NCBI GenBank assembly: GCA_022600935.1
Contig: JAHZJL010000011.1
Span: 1 to 47,131 of the forward strand
From: Gammaproteobacteria bacterium
Lineage (GTDB): Bacteria > Pseudomonadota > Gammaproteobacteria > Methylococcales > DRLZ01
DNA: 47,131 bases
Reading direction: 5' to 3'
Shown here: positions 1-9,175 of the stretch, piece after piece
Position numbering within the stretch: the first letter of the stretch is position 1
Layout: each line of letters opens with the position of its first letter
Program-made: the position numbers and the translations under genes
Notes under the pieces: generated by a model
The model's database searches: none
Told to the model about the DNA's origin: nothing
What the model saw: only the letters and a program-made list of their open reading frames with translations

Positions 1-3000
1 CTGATTTATAACAGCGCAGATAAAACCATGGTGGCCTGGAGTGGTGATCCACAAAAAGGCTTGCAACCAGAGGATATCTATGTCTTAGACCTGGATGAAT
101 TTAAATGGGCCAAACGTGTACCGGCTGCAGGTAATGCTGTAATACCAACCAGAGCAGCGCAACAAGGGACTTACGGTCGATTCAGGTATGTTGCTTCAAA
201 AAATGCATTAATTGTCGTCAATGATGTTGACCAGAATGTCTATTTTTACAAACTGTCATCAACAAACGGCTCTGGTTCAAATCAATCCGACAATAATCAT
301 GACGTCGATCCGGTTGATCCTGCGAATCCGGTCGATCCAATTGACCCTGTTGATCCGCCAAACTCGGATCATCCAATCGGTGTGAATGATCAAGATGAAT
401 ATGGCGCTGATGTCGCTCAAAATGATAGTGTCAGGGTGTTCACTGAAACGTTCGGTCAGGGAGAGCTACCTGTTTTGACCGTGATGGAAGCGCGTCCATC
501 GCATATTGCCGGTGTTGCGTATAACAATGAACTGGTCAGTGTTGGCGTACCTCTGCAACAGGGAACAGGAATTCAATCTGTCGGGCAATTGGCGTTAGTT
601 GGTGCATCAGCTGCTCAATTTAAAGCGTTAAGCCATTATCCGAATGGCGAGATTCGCTGGCTGCAGATTGATTTTCTGGCTTCAGTCAGTGCAGGTGGCC
701 AGACCCGTTACGAGTTGACAAATAGTAATCATCCTTGGTCAGGAAACGACCTGGTGCAACAATCAGGCGGAATAATTACTGTTGACACTGGTTTTGCACA
801 ATTCAATATCGATCAGGATAGCTCAAGTCTTCTGACCTCGGTAGTAGTCGATGGACAACAGCAGTTATCTGATGCCATGTATGTGTACTCAGTTAAAAAT
901 GGTCAGCAGTACACGTCGCTGAATGATGATTCAACCCAGGTCACGATTGAGAAAAACGGTCCTGTAACTGCTGTCATTCGTATCGATGGACGCTTGCAAA
1001 ATGTACAGGGAAGTGGACATTTCTGGTATACGGCCAGGTTGCATTTCGTTCGTGACAGTGCGGATGTCAAAACGCAGGTGACCATGCGCAATGCTTCTCA
1101 ACAGGAACTCGATACGCAGACATTTGATGCGTATGGTGTGCGCATGGTGATGGCGAATGATCAGCCCACAGTGTCATTTGTAACCGAGGATGGATCGAGC
1201 TGGCAGGATTCATTGCAAGCAAGTGAAACAGCATTAATCTATCAGGGGTTTGTGGATAATCATCCATATAACCAGGATGAAATCAGTAATTGTTATTACT
1301 GGACACCAACAGTCGCTGGTGTTTGTGATTCCAGTTATATCTATAACTACCAGAATTCCAATAAAGGAGTCCGAGTCGTTATGGCAGGTAATACACTGTT
1401 GCAAGGCGGTAATACGCACAGCGTTGCTTACGCTCATGTAGAAAGCGGCGGGCAAAGTATCAGCCTGGCACAACGCTGGATGGTCAATCACTTCCCGGCT
1501 TCATTTGAAATTGATGGTAACGGACAAATTGATATCGGCTTGCATTCTCGACACAGTGGTAAACACAATCAGCAGTTTAACTGGGGTGGGCATCAAACCA
1601 GAGAATTCGTAATCGGTTTCCAGCAAGCTGATCCTGGTATCATGCGCCATAAGTTGGATTGGCCATTGGTTGCCAAAGCAGATTTTGAGTATTATCGACA
1701 TGCCAATGCCTTGCTGGGTGAAAACAAGATGATTTCATACAGCGAAGAAGAAAGTTATTTCGATAAATACAATGGATTTGAACCGGATTCAATCAAATCA
1801 TCCAGTATTGCCTCGTTTAAAGTGAAGCGCTTTACCCACTGGCGTCGGCACTATACGGATTACCTGGCAGATATCGTTGAATTCTGGAGAGGTGGTGATC
1901 CGATGCATTTGTTAAGAGTCTTGCAATCCACTGATTTCGAAACAGACTCTGCAATCGCGCACTCTGACGGGTTTGATCTGGAGCACTTTCCAAATTTGAA
2001 TGTTCCTTATGCTGAACAGCGAGGTCTCAATAAATACGATAGTGAGCATCAGTTAACCCGCTATCTGCCGTTAATTTACTTTATGACAGGCAGTGAGCGG
2101 GTACGACAGGCAATCATTGATTATGGAGAAGATCAACTGTTTGACGAACGTTCATATTATTTTCCGTTTCCTGAAACACCGTATTATCGTGCATGGTTGC
2201 GCCGCTTTGAGAATTTCGCATGGCTCTATGGATTTACCCGGGATGAGCGATATCTTGAAGAGGTGAAAAGTGGCATTGATTTACTTGTTGAATCAGAAGC
2301 AAGTGATATTCAAAGAGAAAGCCGTGGTCAGGATAAACAACGTGGATTTCTCAACATGTCTGTTGCAGAAGGTTATGAAGAACGAGTGATTCATAATTTC
2401 TTTGGTGTGCATATTTCCGGTGAAACGTATTATCAAGTGTTGCGAACACTGCATCAGGCCGGGATTAAATATAGAACTGAAGAGCTTGAAGATGTGGTTT
2501 TAGGTCATGCTTATTTTCTGTTCAGGGAAATGATGCGAAACGAAGATGGTTCGACTAATGGATTAAGTTATACCTATTATCTTGACAGGGAAAATCAAGC
2601 GACTGGTTTTGATAATTCTGTGTATGTCGCGGATCGTTACCTGCAACATATTTATGATATGTTCGGGGTTGATTTCCTTGACGGTATCGATTTGTTTGCC
2701 CAGGCATTTGAACTGAATTATGTCCGTGGAACAAGTGTATATCTGCCAGGGATGATGGCTAATGGGCAGCAACAGGCTTTAATGTATAATGATTTGTTCA
2801 GACCGGCGCCAAAGCATGGTTATCAGTCAGTCGATGTCCGTGTGGATAAAAATGATAACGGTACATATACATTAACCTGGCAGGTTCCCGAAGGAGCAAA
2901 GCGTTATCGTGTAAAAACTTCCAAAAACAAACCAATTGTTGATTGGTTAGGGTTTGATAAAGCAAATCGATCGTATAAATTGTCAAGTGATGCTTTCGTT

Positions 3001-3153
3001 CCCTGGTTTGCGGCTCAGAATCTGGAAAATGAGCCAGAACCTGGTGTCGCTGGAAGTTTGCAAACCTGGACGGTAACTGATTTGCCAAATGATGGTTACT
3101 GGTATTTCAGTCTGCAATACAGTACCCGGCAGGAAGAGCCAGGAATCATGTAG
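1..3153 (+). CDS. Large secreted carbohydrate-active protein, kelch end + PcRGLX/YetA-like (5' partial)
   Basis: The frame is open back to base 1, so the first in-frame ATG at 28 is probably internal and the true start lies outside the window. Residues below count from that ATG. Residues 1-75 look like the last blade of a kelch/galactose-oxidase propeller. Residues 92-112 are an Asp-Pro-rich linker (repeated DPVDP units). From about 135 to 530 the pattern matches the RIFT-barrel region of PcRGLX/YetA exo-rhamnogalacturonan-lyase-like proteins. About 560-930 is helical and Tyr/Trp-rich, as in alpha/alpha-toroid sugar enzymes. The last ~110 residues look like a fibronectin-III fold. I infer an exported enzyme acting on a polysaccharide; substrate and chemistry are not readable. 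The gene is followed by a likely terminator and stands alone on this strand. Confidence 0.6.
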   Translation: MIYNSADKTMVAWSGDPQKGLQPEDIYVLDLDEFKWAKRVPAAGNAVIPTRAAQQGTYGRFRYVASKNALIVVNDVDQNVYFYKLSSTNGSGSNQSDNNHDVDPVDPANPVDPIDPVDPPNSDHPIGVNDQDEYGADVAQNDSVRVFTETFGQGELPVLTVMEARPSHIAGVAYNNELVSVGVPLQQGTGIQSVGQLALVGASAAQFKALSHYPNGEIRWLQIDFLASVSAGGQTRYELTNSNHPWSGNDLVQQSGGIITVDTGFAQFNIDQDSSSLLTSVVVDGQQQLSDAMYVYSVKNGQQYTSLNDDSTQVTIEKNGPVTAVIRIDGRLQNVQGSGHFWYTARLHFVRDSADVKTQVTMRNASQQELDTQTFDAYGVRMVMANDQPTVSFVTEDGSSWQDSLQASETALIYQGFVDNHPYNQDEISNCYYWTPTVAGVCDSSYIYNYQNSNKGVRVVMAGNTLLQGGNTHSVAYAHVESGGQSISLAQRWMVNHFPASFEIDGNGQIDIGLHSRHSGKHNQQFNWGGHQTREFVIGFQQADPGIMRHKLDWPLVAKADFEYYRHANALLGENKMISYSEEESYFDKYNGFEPDSIKSSSIASFKVKRFTHWRRHYTDYLADIVEFWRGGDPMHLLRVLQSTDFETDSAIAHSDGFDLEHFPNLNVPYAEQRGLNKYDSEHQLTRYLPLIYFMTGSERVRQAIIDYGEDQLFDERSYYFPFPETPYYRAWLRRFENFAWLYGFTRDERYLEEVKSGIDLLVESEASDIQRESRGQDKQRGFLNMSVAEGYEERVIHNFFGVHISGETYYQVLRTLHQAGIKYRTEELEDVVLGHAYFLFREMMRNEDGSTNGLSYTYYLDRENQATGFDNSVYVADRYLQHIYDMFGVDFLDGIDLFAQAFELNYVRGTSVYLPGMMANGQQQALMYNDLFRPAPKHGYQSVDVRVDKNDNGTYTLTWQVPEGAKRYRVKTSKNKPIVDWLGFDKANRSYKLSSDAFVPWFAAQNLENEPEPGVAGSLQTWTVTDLPNDGYWYFSLQYSTRQEEPGIM
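305..359 (+). repeat. Short in-gene repeat encoding a DPVDP linker
   Basis: Imperfect tandem units built on gatccggt/gatcctgt encode Asp-Pro-Val-Asp-Pro repeats. They form a rigid acidic linker between the kelch-like N-terminal part and the RIFT-barrel part of the first gene. Confidence 0.7.
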
Positions 3154-3243
3154 ATTGTCATGAACACTGAGTGTCCTGAGACTGTTTTATAACATAATAA
3201 TAAAAATAAATATTTTCCCTCGGCGCTCATGGATGAGTGCAAT

Positions 3244-3287
3244 CACCACACGGTGGTGCCGGTTGGCCCGGTATCACCTTTTTTTTT
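3244..3287 (+). terminator. Probable rho-independent terminator of the first gene
   Basis: A GC-rich hairpin (ggtg 3255-3258 and ccgg 3259-3262, pairing with ccgg 3268-3271 and cacc 3275-3278, with a 3-base bulge) is followed by nine T (3279-3287). An alternative stem, caccac 3244-3249 with gtggtg 3253-3258, uses the same bases. It lies about 100 bases after the stop codon. Confidence 0.6.
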
Positions 3288-3372
3288 GCAGAAACTAAAT
3301 CAAAAAAGACAAGAATTCATGATGGAAATTGGTTACAAAGGAAGGGCGGTTTAGGTTAGAAGACATTCAGGT

Positions 3373-3403
3373 AAAAAAAAGGGCAGAATAATCTGCCCTT
3401 TTT
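3373..3403. terminator. Bidirectional terminator between convergent genes
   Basis: Stem gggcaga (3381-3387) and tctgccc (3392-3398) with a 4-base loop, flanked by A8 on the left and T5 on the right, so it can work on both strands. It is 21 bases beyond the stop of the PEP-CTERM-like gene on the minus strand. Confidence 0.85.
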
Positions 3404-3423
3404 AGAATGCATTGTTACGCTGG

Positions 3424-4206
3424 TTACCGCTTGCGACGCCGTGCAGTCATGGTGACTCCCAACATTCCCAGACCTACCAGAGTGAGAGTAGCAGGTGCTG
3501 AAACAGGAGTTGGTGGTGGCGGTCCATCAGGGTTGATGGATTGAAGTAGACTGAAGTCAACATCATATGCTTGAGGTCCGCTAGCCAGTAACTGAATAGC
3601 GCCAACGTTAGTCAAATCGACTGAATCTCCAACAAGATCCGAATAAGCGAAGAAGACCTGCTCATTTTGAACTTGTGAGGAAAAAACTCTTGAAACAGAT
3701 GCAACATTACCTGACGTATCCCAGATGTTAAATGTCAAGTCAACACCAAGATCAGCAAAATCGATATCCATTAATAATCCGGTGTTTGTTCCATCAATAA
3801 GGTCAACGCCGCCCAGTCCATCGGTGTCAACATCTGCTCCAGTAGTGGCTGCATCATTTCCATCCCAGGTGATTGCAACATTAACCTGTGAATTGACAGT
3901 ATTTGCAACTTGAACCTGACCTTGCGTACTGACAACAGCTATTTCACCGCTATCGTTGAAGGCTATTTCCTGGTCAGTCTGGATGAACAGATCTCTAAAT
4001 GTTCCAATTGCTTCCGGGGCCTGGGCTTCATTGAAATCTGTAGAGCCCGCTGCAATTGTGGGGCCTCCTGGAGGAGGGTTAAATTGGAGCAACTGCGTCG
4101 TTTGGTCGAAATTGTCAATTCCGACAATAGCTGCTTGCAACTGCGGCCCAGCCATCAAGGCGAGAAACGCTGTCGCAATCATTTTCTTGTGATGTTTTAT
4201 GTCCAT
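3424..4206 (-). CDS. PEP-CTERM-like surface protein with variant sorting tail
   Basis: A 260-residue exported protein. Residues 1-25 form a signal peptide (KKMIATAFLALMAG...QLQA). The body is acidic, Thr/Val-rich and predicted beta, with few basic residues. A proline run (GPPPPTP) precedes the C-terminal tripartite tail: SAPATLTL, then a hydrophobic helix (VGLGMLGV), then the basic end RRRKR. This is the layout of exosortase-dependent PEP-CTERM proteins, but the PEP box reads Ala-Pro-Ala. A strong Shine-Dalgarno sequence (aaggag) precedes the ATG. A perfect CRP-type site lies about 115-130 bases upstream. No exosortase gene is in this window. The function of the body is unknown; by family analogy it is anchored or released at the envelope, perhaps in an extracellular matrix. 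Confidence 0.7.
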   Translation of the reverse strand: MDIKHHKKMIATAFLALMAGPQLQAAIVGIDNFDQTTQLLQFNPPPGGPTIAAGSTDFNEAQAPEAIGTFRDLFIQTDQEIAFNDSGEIAVVSTQGQVQVANTVNSQVNVAITWDGNDAATTGADVDTDGLGGVDLIDGTNTGLLMDIDFADLGVDLTFNIWDTSGNVASVSRVFSSQVQNEQVFFAYSDLVGDSVDLTNVGAIQLLASGPQAYDVDFSLLQSINPDGPPPPTPVSAPATLTLVGLGMLGVTMTARRRKR

Positions 4207-4723
4207 ATTGGTCTCTCCTTAGCGAAGGCTGAGTTTTTGCCTGCCCGCCTACTCTCCCCTAAATTCACCTGGCTTCTAGTTAAGCCAAGGGGTTGCTTTG
4301 TCTGTAACTTCTGGAATAACTGTGAAACAGGTCACAATTCCATGTGGGAACAATAGCAACTTGTTTTAACCGTGTCAACAGTATTGATGGGTTTAAATGA
4401 AAATTAAACTAAATTGTTGTTGATTTATTATGTTGTTGTCTTTTGGTTTGTGTAAAACATACTGACAGTTATAATTAGTAACCTGCTGATAAAAAGTGAA
4501 ATATATAAATAACAGGTCAAATAATTAAATAGGTATACTATTTTATGACTTGTCCCTTTATTGTCATATAGCTGGAAGTGTCAACAAGTGTAAAAAAATA
4601 TTGAATTAGGAATGCTGGTGTAAAATAAATAAACAATTTGAAATATTCTTGTTATGAATTTCTGAACTGCCAAGATTTCGCAAAAGAGGAATAGTTATTG
4701 CTATAAACTTCGTAAAGTTGGCA
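4207..4723. other. Intergenic region upstream of the PEP-CTERM-like gene
   Basis: No gene is visible. The part next to the gene (4207-4340) should hold its promoter and includes the CRP-type site. Bases 4378-4700 are strongly AT-rich with many in-frame stops. The lptG stop is at 4724. A weak hairpin (aactt-cgt-aagtt, near 4707-4720) without a T-run lies just beyond it. Confidence 0.6.
4321..4336 (-). promoter_or_regulatory. Perfect CRP/Vfr-type binding site
   Basis: The sequence is TGTGA-N6-TCACA, an exact match to the symmetric CRP core. Its centre is about 122 bases upstream of the PEP-CTERM-like start codon. The CRP encoded at 12442-13116 keeps the Arg-Glu...Arg recognition-helix residues that read this core, so use of the site by that protein is plausible. 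The -10/-35 boxes are not clear. Confidence 0.6.
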
Positions 4724-5794
4724 TCAAAATTTACGTTTAAGTTGTAAGACAACAATCATCAGCATCATTACAATTGGTGTGACAGCAGTGACAATCGGGT
4801 TAGCGCCAATTAACACACCGGTGTTGGCTATGATTTCACTGGCGAAATACAGAACCAGGGCGACGACTGTAGCCTGAATAATGCGTTTACCCTTGTTAAA
4901 AGCACGTTGTGAACCAAAGGCGAAAAGTGACGCCAGCATTACCATCGTAGCAGCTGAGAAAGGTCTGCTGATTTTTTTCCAGAGTTGGTGGCGATGATCC
5001 TGATATGGTTCACCAACGCTTTTCAGATAGTCCACATAACCAGACAAGTCATCGATAGCGAGACTGTCTATGGGGAATTCAAGAGCACGTATTTCAGCGG
5101 AGCTTAAAAACGATTTCCAGTGATACTCCTGATGTTGTGTTTGACTCGCAGACTTTTTTTGAAATTGTTTGACAACGGCATCGCTGAGTAACCATTCATT
5201 GCTACCGAGTAAACGCGCATTATCAGCTTTGATGTAGGTCAGCAGGCGATGATTGGAATCAAACTTGAAAACTTCAATGTCCGATGGAATGCGACCATAG
5301 ACAATTTCACCGACACGCACATAATCATCATTGTTGCGCGACCAGAAACCGTTATTGCCAGACATATCCAGATCAGATGTTTTCATGTTATACAAGCGCA
5401 AGGCTTTGTGTTCCAAAGGTGGTGCAATCCATTGTTCAAAAGCGATTGCAATAACCAGTATGATCAAGCCGGTTTTAAACAGTGAGCCAATGATGCGTTG
5501 AATTGACATGCCAGCCGCACGAATTGCCATCAGTTCACCATTGTTTGCCATGCCGACCAGGGCAATGACACTGCCGACCAGAGCGGAGACCGGTGTCAAT
5601 ATGACAATCCGCTTGGGAATAGTAAGCAGGACAAATAACAACGCATCGTTAATTGAATATCGCGCGTTGCCGACATCATCCAGCTGATTGACAAGCTCGA
5701 GAAAACTGAACAGGGCAAGAACGATCAGCATGATTAAAAACCAGCCTTTGATGGTATTGACAGCAATGTAACGGTCTATGGTATTGAGAATCAT
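4724..5794 (-). CDS. lptG: LPS export ABC transporter permease LptG
   Basis: A 356-residue inner-membrane protein of the LptF/LptG (YjgP/YjgQ) family. With LptF it forms the channel of the LptB2FG transporter that extracts lipopolysaccharide from the inner membrane. The chosen ATG at 5794 gives the typical start MILNTIDRYIAVN; a longer frame to 5893 would run inside lptF. Three N-terminal membrane helices (residues ~15-120), a periplasmic beta-jellyroll (~135-260) and three C-terminal helices are evident, with the conserved stretch NNGELMAIRAAGMS after helix 2. Its ATG overlaps the lptF stop as ATGA, so the two are translationally coupled. No odd features were seen. Confidence 0.95.
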   Translation of the reverse strand: MILNTIDRYIAVNTIKGWFLIMLIVLALFSFLELVNQLDDVGNARYSINDALLFVLLTIPKRIVILTPVSALVGSVIALVGMANNGELMAIRAAGMSIQRIIGSLFKTGLIILVIAIAFEQWIAPPLEHKALRLYNMKTSDLDMSGNNGFWSRNNDDYVRVGEIVYGRIPSDIEVFKFDSNHRLLTYIKADNARLLGSNEWLLSDAVVKQFQKKSASQTQHQEYHWKSFLSSAEIRALEFPIDSLAIDDLSGYVDYLKSVGEPYQDHRHQLWKKISRPFSAATMVMLASLFAFGSQRAFNKGKRIIQATVVALVLYFASEIIANTGVLIGANPIVTAVTPIVMMLMIVVLQLKRKF

Positions 5795-6891
5795 CTTGGC
5801 GGTTGTGAGAGATTTGAATGGAATCTGAGGCGAATGGTTGGCCAGTACATCAACAGAATCACCGCAATGAACAATATCAGTTCCGGCCACCATAATCCGG
5901 GAACTGCACCGACTGCACCGTCTTTTAACCAGGATTTGGCAATTCCGGTCAGGTTGAAATAGACGGCATAGACAATAATGGCCCAGACTGCTTTAGCGTA
6001 TCGACCCTGTCTGGGTTTTGTTCTGGATAAAGGGACAGCCAGGCAGGCCAGTACCAGCGTTGCTAGTGGACGAGTCAAACGCCATTGAAATTCAGCCTGG
6101 TCTTTGTGAACGTCAGAATGCCTAAGCGCATAAGTTGAAGCAGATTTGGCTTTATAACCAACCGAGTTATCTATTGCGCCAATAGGAATAGTGAGCGTTT
6201 TAAAGTGAAGGACTACATCGATTGGTTGATGTTGATCCAGATCGTAGCTGTAGCCGTTGAAGAATTTCAGAAGCCGGGGTTTGCCGGGTTCATTTTCAGG
6301 TCGAATCGCATATTCAGAGTGGATCACCTGGGTACGATTTTGATTTTGTGTTGAAAAAAAAACGTTGTTCAAACGATTGTTGCTGACATCTAAATCATCG
6401 GCATAGATCAAAAATGTGTTGTTATCACCTTTATCGATTGCATAAAAGTGCTCTGGTTTAATTTTGTCCAGATCAAAATCGTCTTTGGATAATGCTTTCA
6501 TTTGGTATATAAACTGATATGCCCAGGGTCGCCCAAAGATTGATAGTACACCTACACATAGCGCAACCAGCAGAGCAAATCGGAATACGATCCGGAGAAT
6601 TCCAAACTCACTCATGCCGGCGTTATACAGGGAAACAGCTTCCTGATCAGCATGCAGACGGCCAACTCCAACAACAATGGCAAGGAATAATGCCATAGGA
6701 AGCAGCATTTCAATTGCGATTAAGGTTTCATAACCGATAAGCTGGAATACATCCTGATAAGGCAGGCCACGTTCAACTGCTTCAGATAAATGTTTGGTTG
6801 CTGAATAGCCGACAAATAACAGTGTTAACAACACGCCGATAAACGCTGTCGGCAATGCAATTTCGCGTGTGATATAACGACTGACAATCAA
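5791..6891 (-). CDS. lptF: LPS export ABC transporter permease LptF
   Basis: A 366-residue partner of LptG in the LptB2FG lipopolysaccharide exporter. The N-terminus (MIVSRYITREIALPTAF) matches the family start and is read from a TTG codon with aggaa 6 bases upstream; no ATG fits as well. The conserved coupling-helix segment (RLHADQEAVSLYNAGMSEFGI) follows the second membrane helix. A periplasmic jellyroll domain (about 130-255) precedes three C-terminal helices. It ends in an ATGA overlap with lptG. In many gammaproteobacteria pepA is divergent from lptF; here the divergent neighbour is a multicopper oxidase about 600 bases away. Confidence 0.94.
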   Translation of the reverse strand: MIVSRYITREIALPTAFIGVLLTLLFVGYSATKHLSEAVERGLPYQDVFQLIGYETLIAIEMLLPMALFLAIVVGVGRLHADQEAVSLYNAGMSEFGILRIVFRFALLVALCVGVLSIFGRPWAYQFIYQMKALSKDDFDLDKIKPEHFYAIDKGDNNTFLIYADDLDVSNNRLNNVFFSTQNQNRTQVIHSEYAIRPENEPGKPRLLKFFNGYSYDLDQHQPIDVVLHFKTLTIPIGAIDNSVGYKAKSASTYALRHSDVHKDQAEFQWRLTRPLATLVLACLAVPLSRTKPRQGRYAKAVWAIIVYAVYFNLTGIAKSWLKDGAVGAVPGLWWPELILFIAVILLMYWPTIRLRFHSNLSQPPR

Positions 6892-7498
6892 AGCAGGTTC
6901 CTGGAGTATGGACTAGTCAAAGCAATTCGGTGGTTTTTAAACACAGGTTGGCGATTGTATCGGTAATTGAGAATGATGCCAACGTAAAACAAGTGTATTT
7001 TGACTGAAGCGCATCAATCACCTCTTAATATTGATCGATATTTTAATGAGCCAAAATGAGTCGGATTCGTTAACAATTATTAGTGAGCCGACTTGTGGTA
7101 TCCCATAGATAAATCATGGAATCGACTTTACAGGATTTGAATTTTCCGCTGAGAAGCGTGTCATACTGCTCTCTATCTGCGATGCACTTCTATCCAATAG
7201 AACATCTGTTTTTGTGTTGATGTAACAACTCGGCAGATTGAACAAGAAACACATGATTGATTACAATGACCCGTATTTTGTGACAGCTTTTTCACATCAG
7301 TCCTCAAATTTCCATTGATTCTGGTTAAAGGTAGCTGGCTTACTCGTTATGATATTGGCGCGTTGAGAGAATTGCACGTGTCTTATGACATACAGAGAAT
7401 TAATTGGCTAATCGACAACTTTTTTACAAACAATGTTTTAACAATACAAGATTAAAATTTCAAATAATTGATCGACTCACTCTATTACTGTTTTTAAA
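6892..7498. other. Divergent intergenic region lptF / multicopper oxidase
   Basis: About 600 bases with no convincing gene. It must hold the promoters of lptFG (leftward) and of the copper-protein operon (rightward). I see no clear copper-responsive operator. A TGTGA...TCACA pair at 7279-7296 has an 8-base spacer, so it is not a standard CRP site. Confidence 0.5.
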
Positions 7499-9175
7499 AT
7501 GAAAATTGTTTTTTACCTATTCGCGATTGTGGTTGTTGTCTCAGGGATTGGATATTATTACGAACAACTCAATGCAACCTCAGGTCAACACCCTCCATCT
7601 ACCTTGAAAACTGAAAAGACCAAGGAGCAGAAACTGGAATTGATTCAGAAATATTGTCGCGGGGATGATCTGAAAAAACTCCGTAAAGCACAAGTTATCG
7701 AAGGCGTCGAAATTGCTGAATCAGCAGTTTGCAGACCCGATACTCCGTATCAGGTGGCTGCTTTTGTAAAAGGAACTGATAAAATATCAAGACACAGCTT
7801 AATGCAGACCAATCTGGCATTGGATGCAGTGTTAAAGTCGGATGATCGGGATGGTGATGGCGACCCGGATGTTATTCGAATCAAGCTTGAAGTTGCGGAG
7901 TTGAATGGATCGACACCGGATAGTCAGGAACTGACGCCAAGTTACCATGTCGCTCCTGAAAAACGCCCCGGAATCTGGGCATTTGTTCCTAAATTGCGTG
8001 GTATGGCAACCAAGTCATCATTGACATCGGAAGCCAATGAGACCTTGCGCCTGCCGTCTCCGGCGATTCGTGTCGAACAAGGTGATACAGTTGAGATTAC
8101 TCTTGAAAACACGCATTATTTCCCGCATTCAATCCATTTTCATGGTGTCGATCATCCGTTTGTTACCGAGTCTGGCTCCGGTAATGATGGTGTGCCATTT
8201 GCCAGTGAAATGGGCGTGCTGCCAGGAAAAAAGCACACTTACGTTTTCAAGGCACGGCGAGCAGGGACTGATTTCTATCATTGCCATGTTCAGACAGACA
8301 AACATTTGATGATGGGTTTGCAAGGGTTGTTTATTGTCGAGGAAAACCATCCCGACAACTGGGTACAGACCCTGAATGTCGGTAACGGCAAAGTCCGTCA
8401 TCCCTCAGTCGAAACTAAACTGTACTACGATGCAGAATATGATTTGCATTACCAGTCAATCGACAAGGAACTGGGCCAGATTATCCAGACATCTCACGAC
8501 CCGCGCTTGATAGCGGAGCGCATGAATCGCCAGTATGACATCACTGATTCCACAGAAGATTATTTTTTACTAAACGGACATTCTTTCCCGATGACATTGA
8601 TAGACTCAATGGTCGTTGTGGAGCAGGATCAAAAGCTGAAATTTCGAGTCTTGAACGGACAACCAACACCGGTTGCGCTGCATTTCCATGGGCATAAGGC
8701 GAAAGTCACTCATTTCGATGGGGTCCCAGTTCGCGCCGAGAATCAAATTACAAGAGATGTCTTCAATATTGCTCCTGCACAACGCATCGATGTGGAGTTA
8801 TTGACAACCAATGATGGATTGAATAGTTATGGTGACGGCATCTGGTTGTTTCATGATCATTCTGAAAAAGCCATTACAACCGATGGTATCAGTCCAGGAG
8901 GAAATATCAACATGCTTGCTTATTCGAATTATGTCAACAGTGAGGGGATTCCTCAAACTAAGGGCATGGATTTGAATCTGTTTTTCAGTCCGGATTATTA
9001 CGCTGGCAAAGTACCAGTATGGAGCGGCATGGGGATTGCAGACCTACTGGGCCAGGCAGGCACAGTCACACCAGGATATCGTCAACTTATGATAATGGGT
9101 GGGCTAATCGGGTTGTTATGTTTGTTGGTGACAGGATTGATCATGAGTCTCAGATCCGGGAGGGTTCGTCAATGA
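7499..9175 (+). CDS. Membrane-anchored multicopper oxidase-like protein
   Basis: A 558-residue protein with an N-terminal membrane segment (residues 4-20) and a C-terminal one (530-550), with two cupredoxin domains between. Copper motifs: H213-F-H215-G and H261-C262-H263...H269 (followed by Met-Met) in the first domain; H395-F-H397-G and H452-D-H454 in the second. Cys occurs only in the first domain's motif, so the blue (type 1) copper should sit there and the HxH pairs should build a trinuclear site. An Asp-rich loop at 115-125 (DDRDGDGDPDV) looks like an EF-hand/dockerin-type calcium loop. I expect the catalytic part in the periplasm. The substrate (Cu(I), metal or organic) is not readable. 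It overlaps the next cupredoxin gene by ATGA. Confidence 0.8.
   Translation: MKIVFYLFAIVVVVSGIGYYYEQLNATSGQHPPSTLKTEKTKEQKLELIQKYCRGDDLKKLRKAQVIEGVEIAESAVCRPDTPYQVAAFVKGTDKISRHSLMQTNLALDAVLKSDDRDGDGDPDVIRIKLEVAELNGSTPDSQELTPSYHVAPEKRPGIWAFVPKLRGMATKSSLTSEANETLRLPSPAIRVEQGDTVEITLENTHYFPHSIHFHGVDHPFVTESGSGNDGVPFASEMGVLPGKKHTYVFKARRAGTDFYHCHVQTDKHLMMGLQGLFIVEENHPDNWVQTLNVGNGKVRHPSVETKLYYDAEYDLHYQSIDKELGQIIQTSHDPRLIAERMNRQYDITDSTEDYFLLNGHSFPMTLIDSMVVVEQDQKLKFRVLNGQPTPVALHFHGHKAKVTHFDGVPVRAENQITRDVFNIAPAQRIDVELLTTNDGLNSYGDGIWLFHDHSEKAITTDGISPGGNINMLAYSNYVNSEGIPQTKGMDLNLFFSPDYYAGKVPVWSGMGIADLLGQAGTVTPGYRQLMIMGGLIGLLCLLVTGLIMSLRSGRVRQ

Noticed and set aside
4255-4290. Possible sigma-54 promoter for the PEP-CTERM-like gene (TGGC...GC on the minus strand)
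   Set aside because: The GG-to-GC spacing is 11 instead of 10 bases and the -12 element is poor.
3910-4356. 148-codon plus-strand frame over the PEP-CTERM-like gene
   Set aside because: It runs antisense to a gene with a signal peptide, sorting tail and strong ribosome site.
7279-7296. TGTGA...TCACA pair upstream of the multicopper oxidase
   Set aside because: The spacer is 8 bases instead of 6, so it does not fit the CRP dimer geometry.
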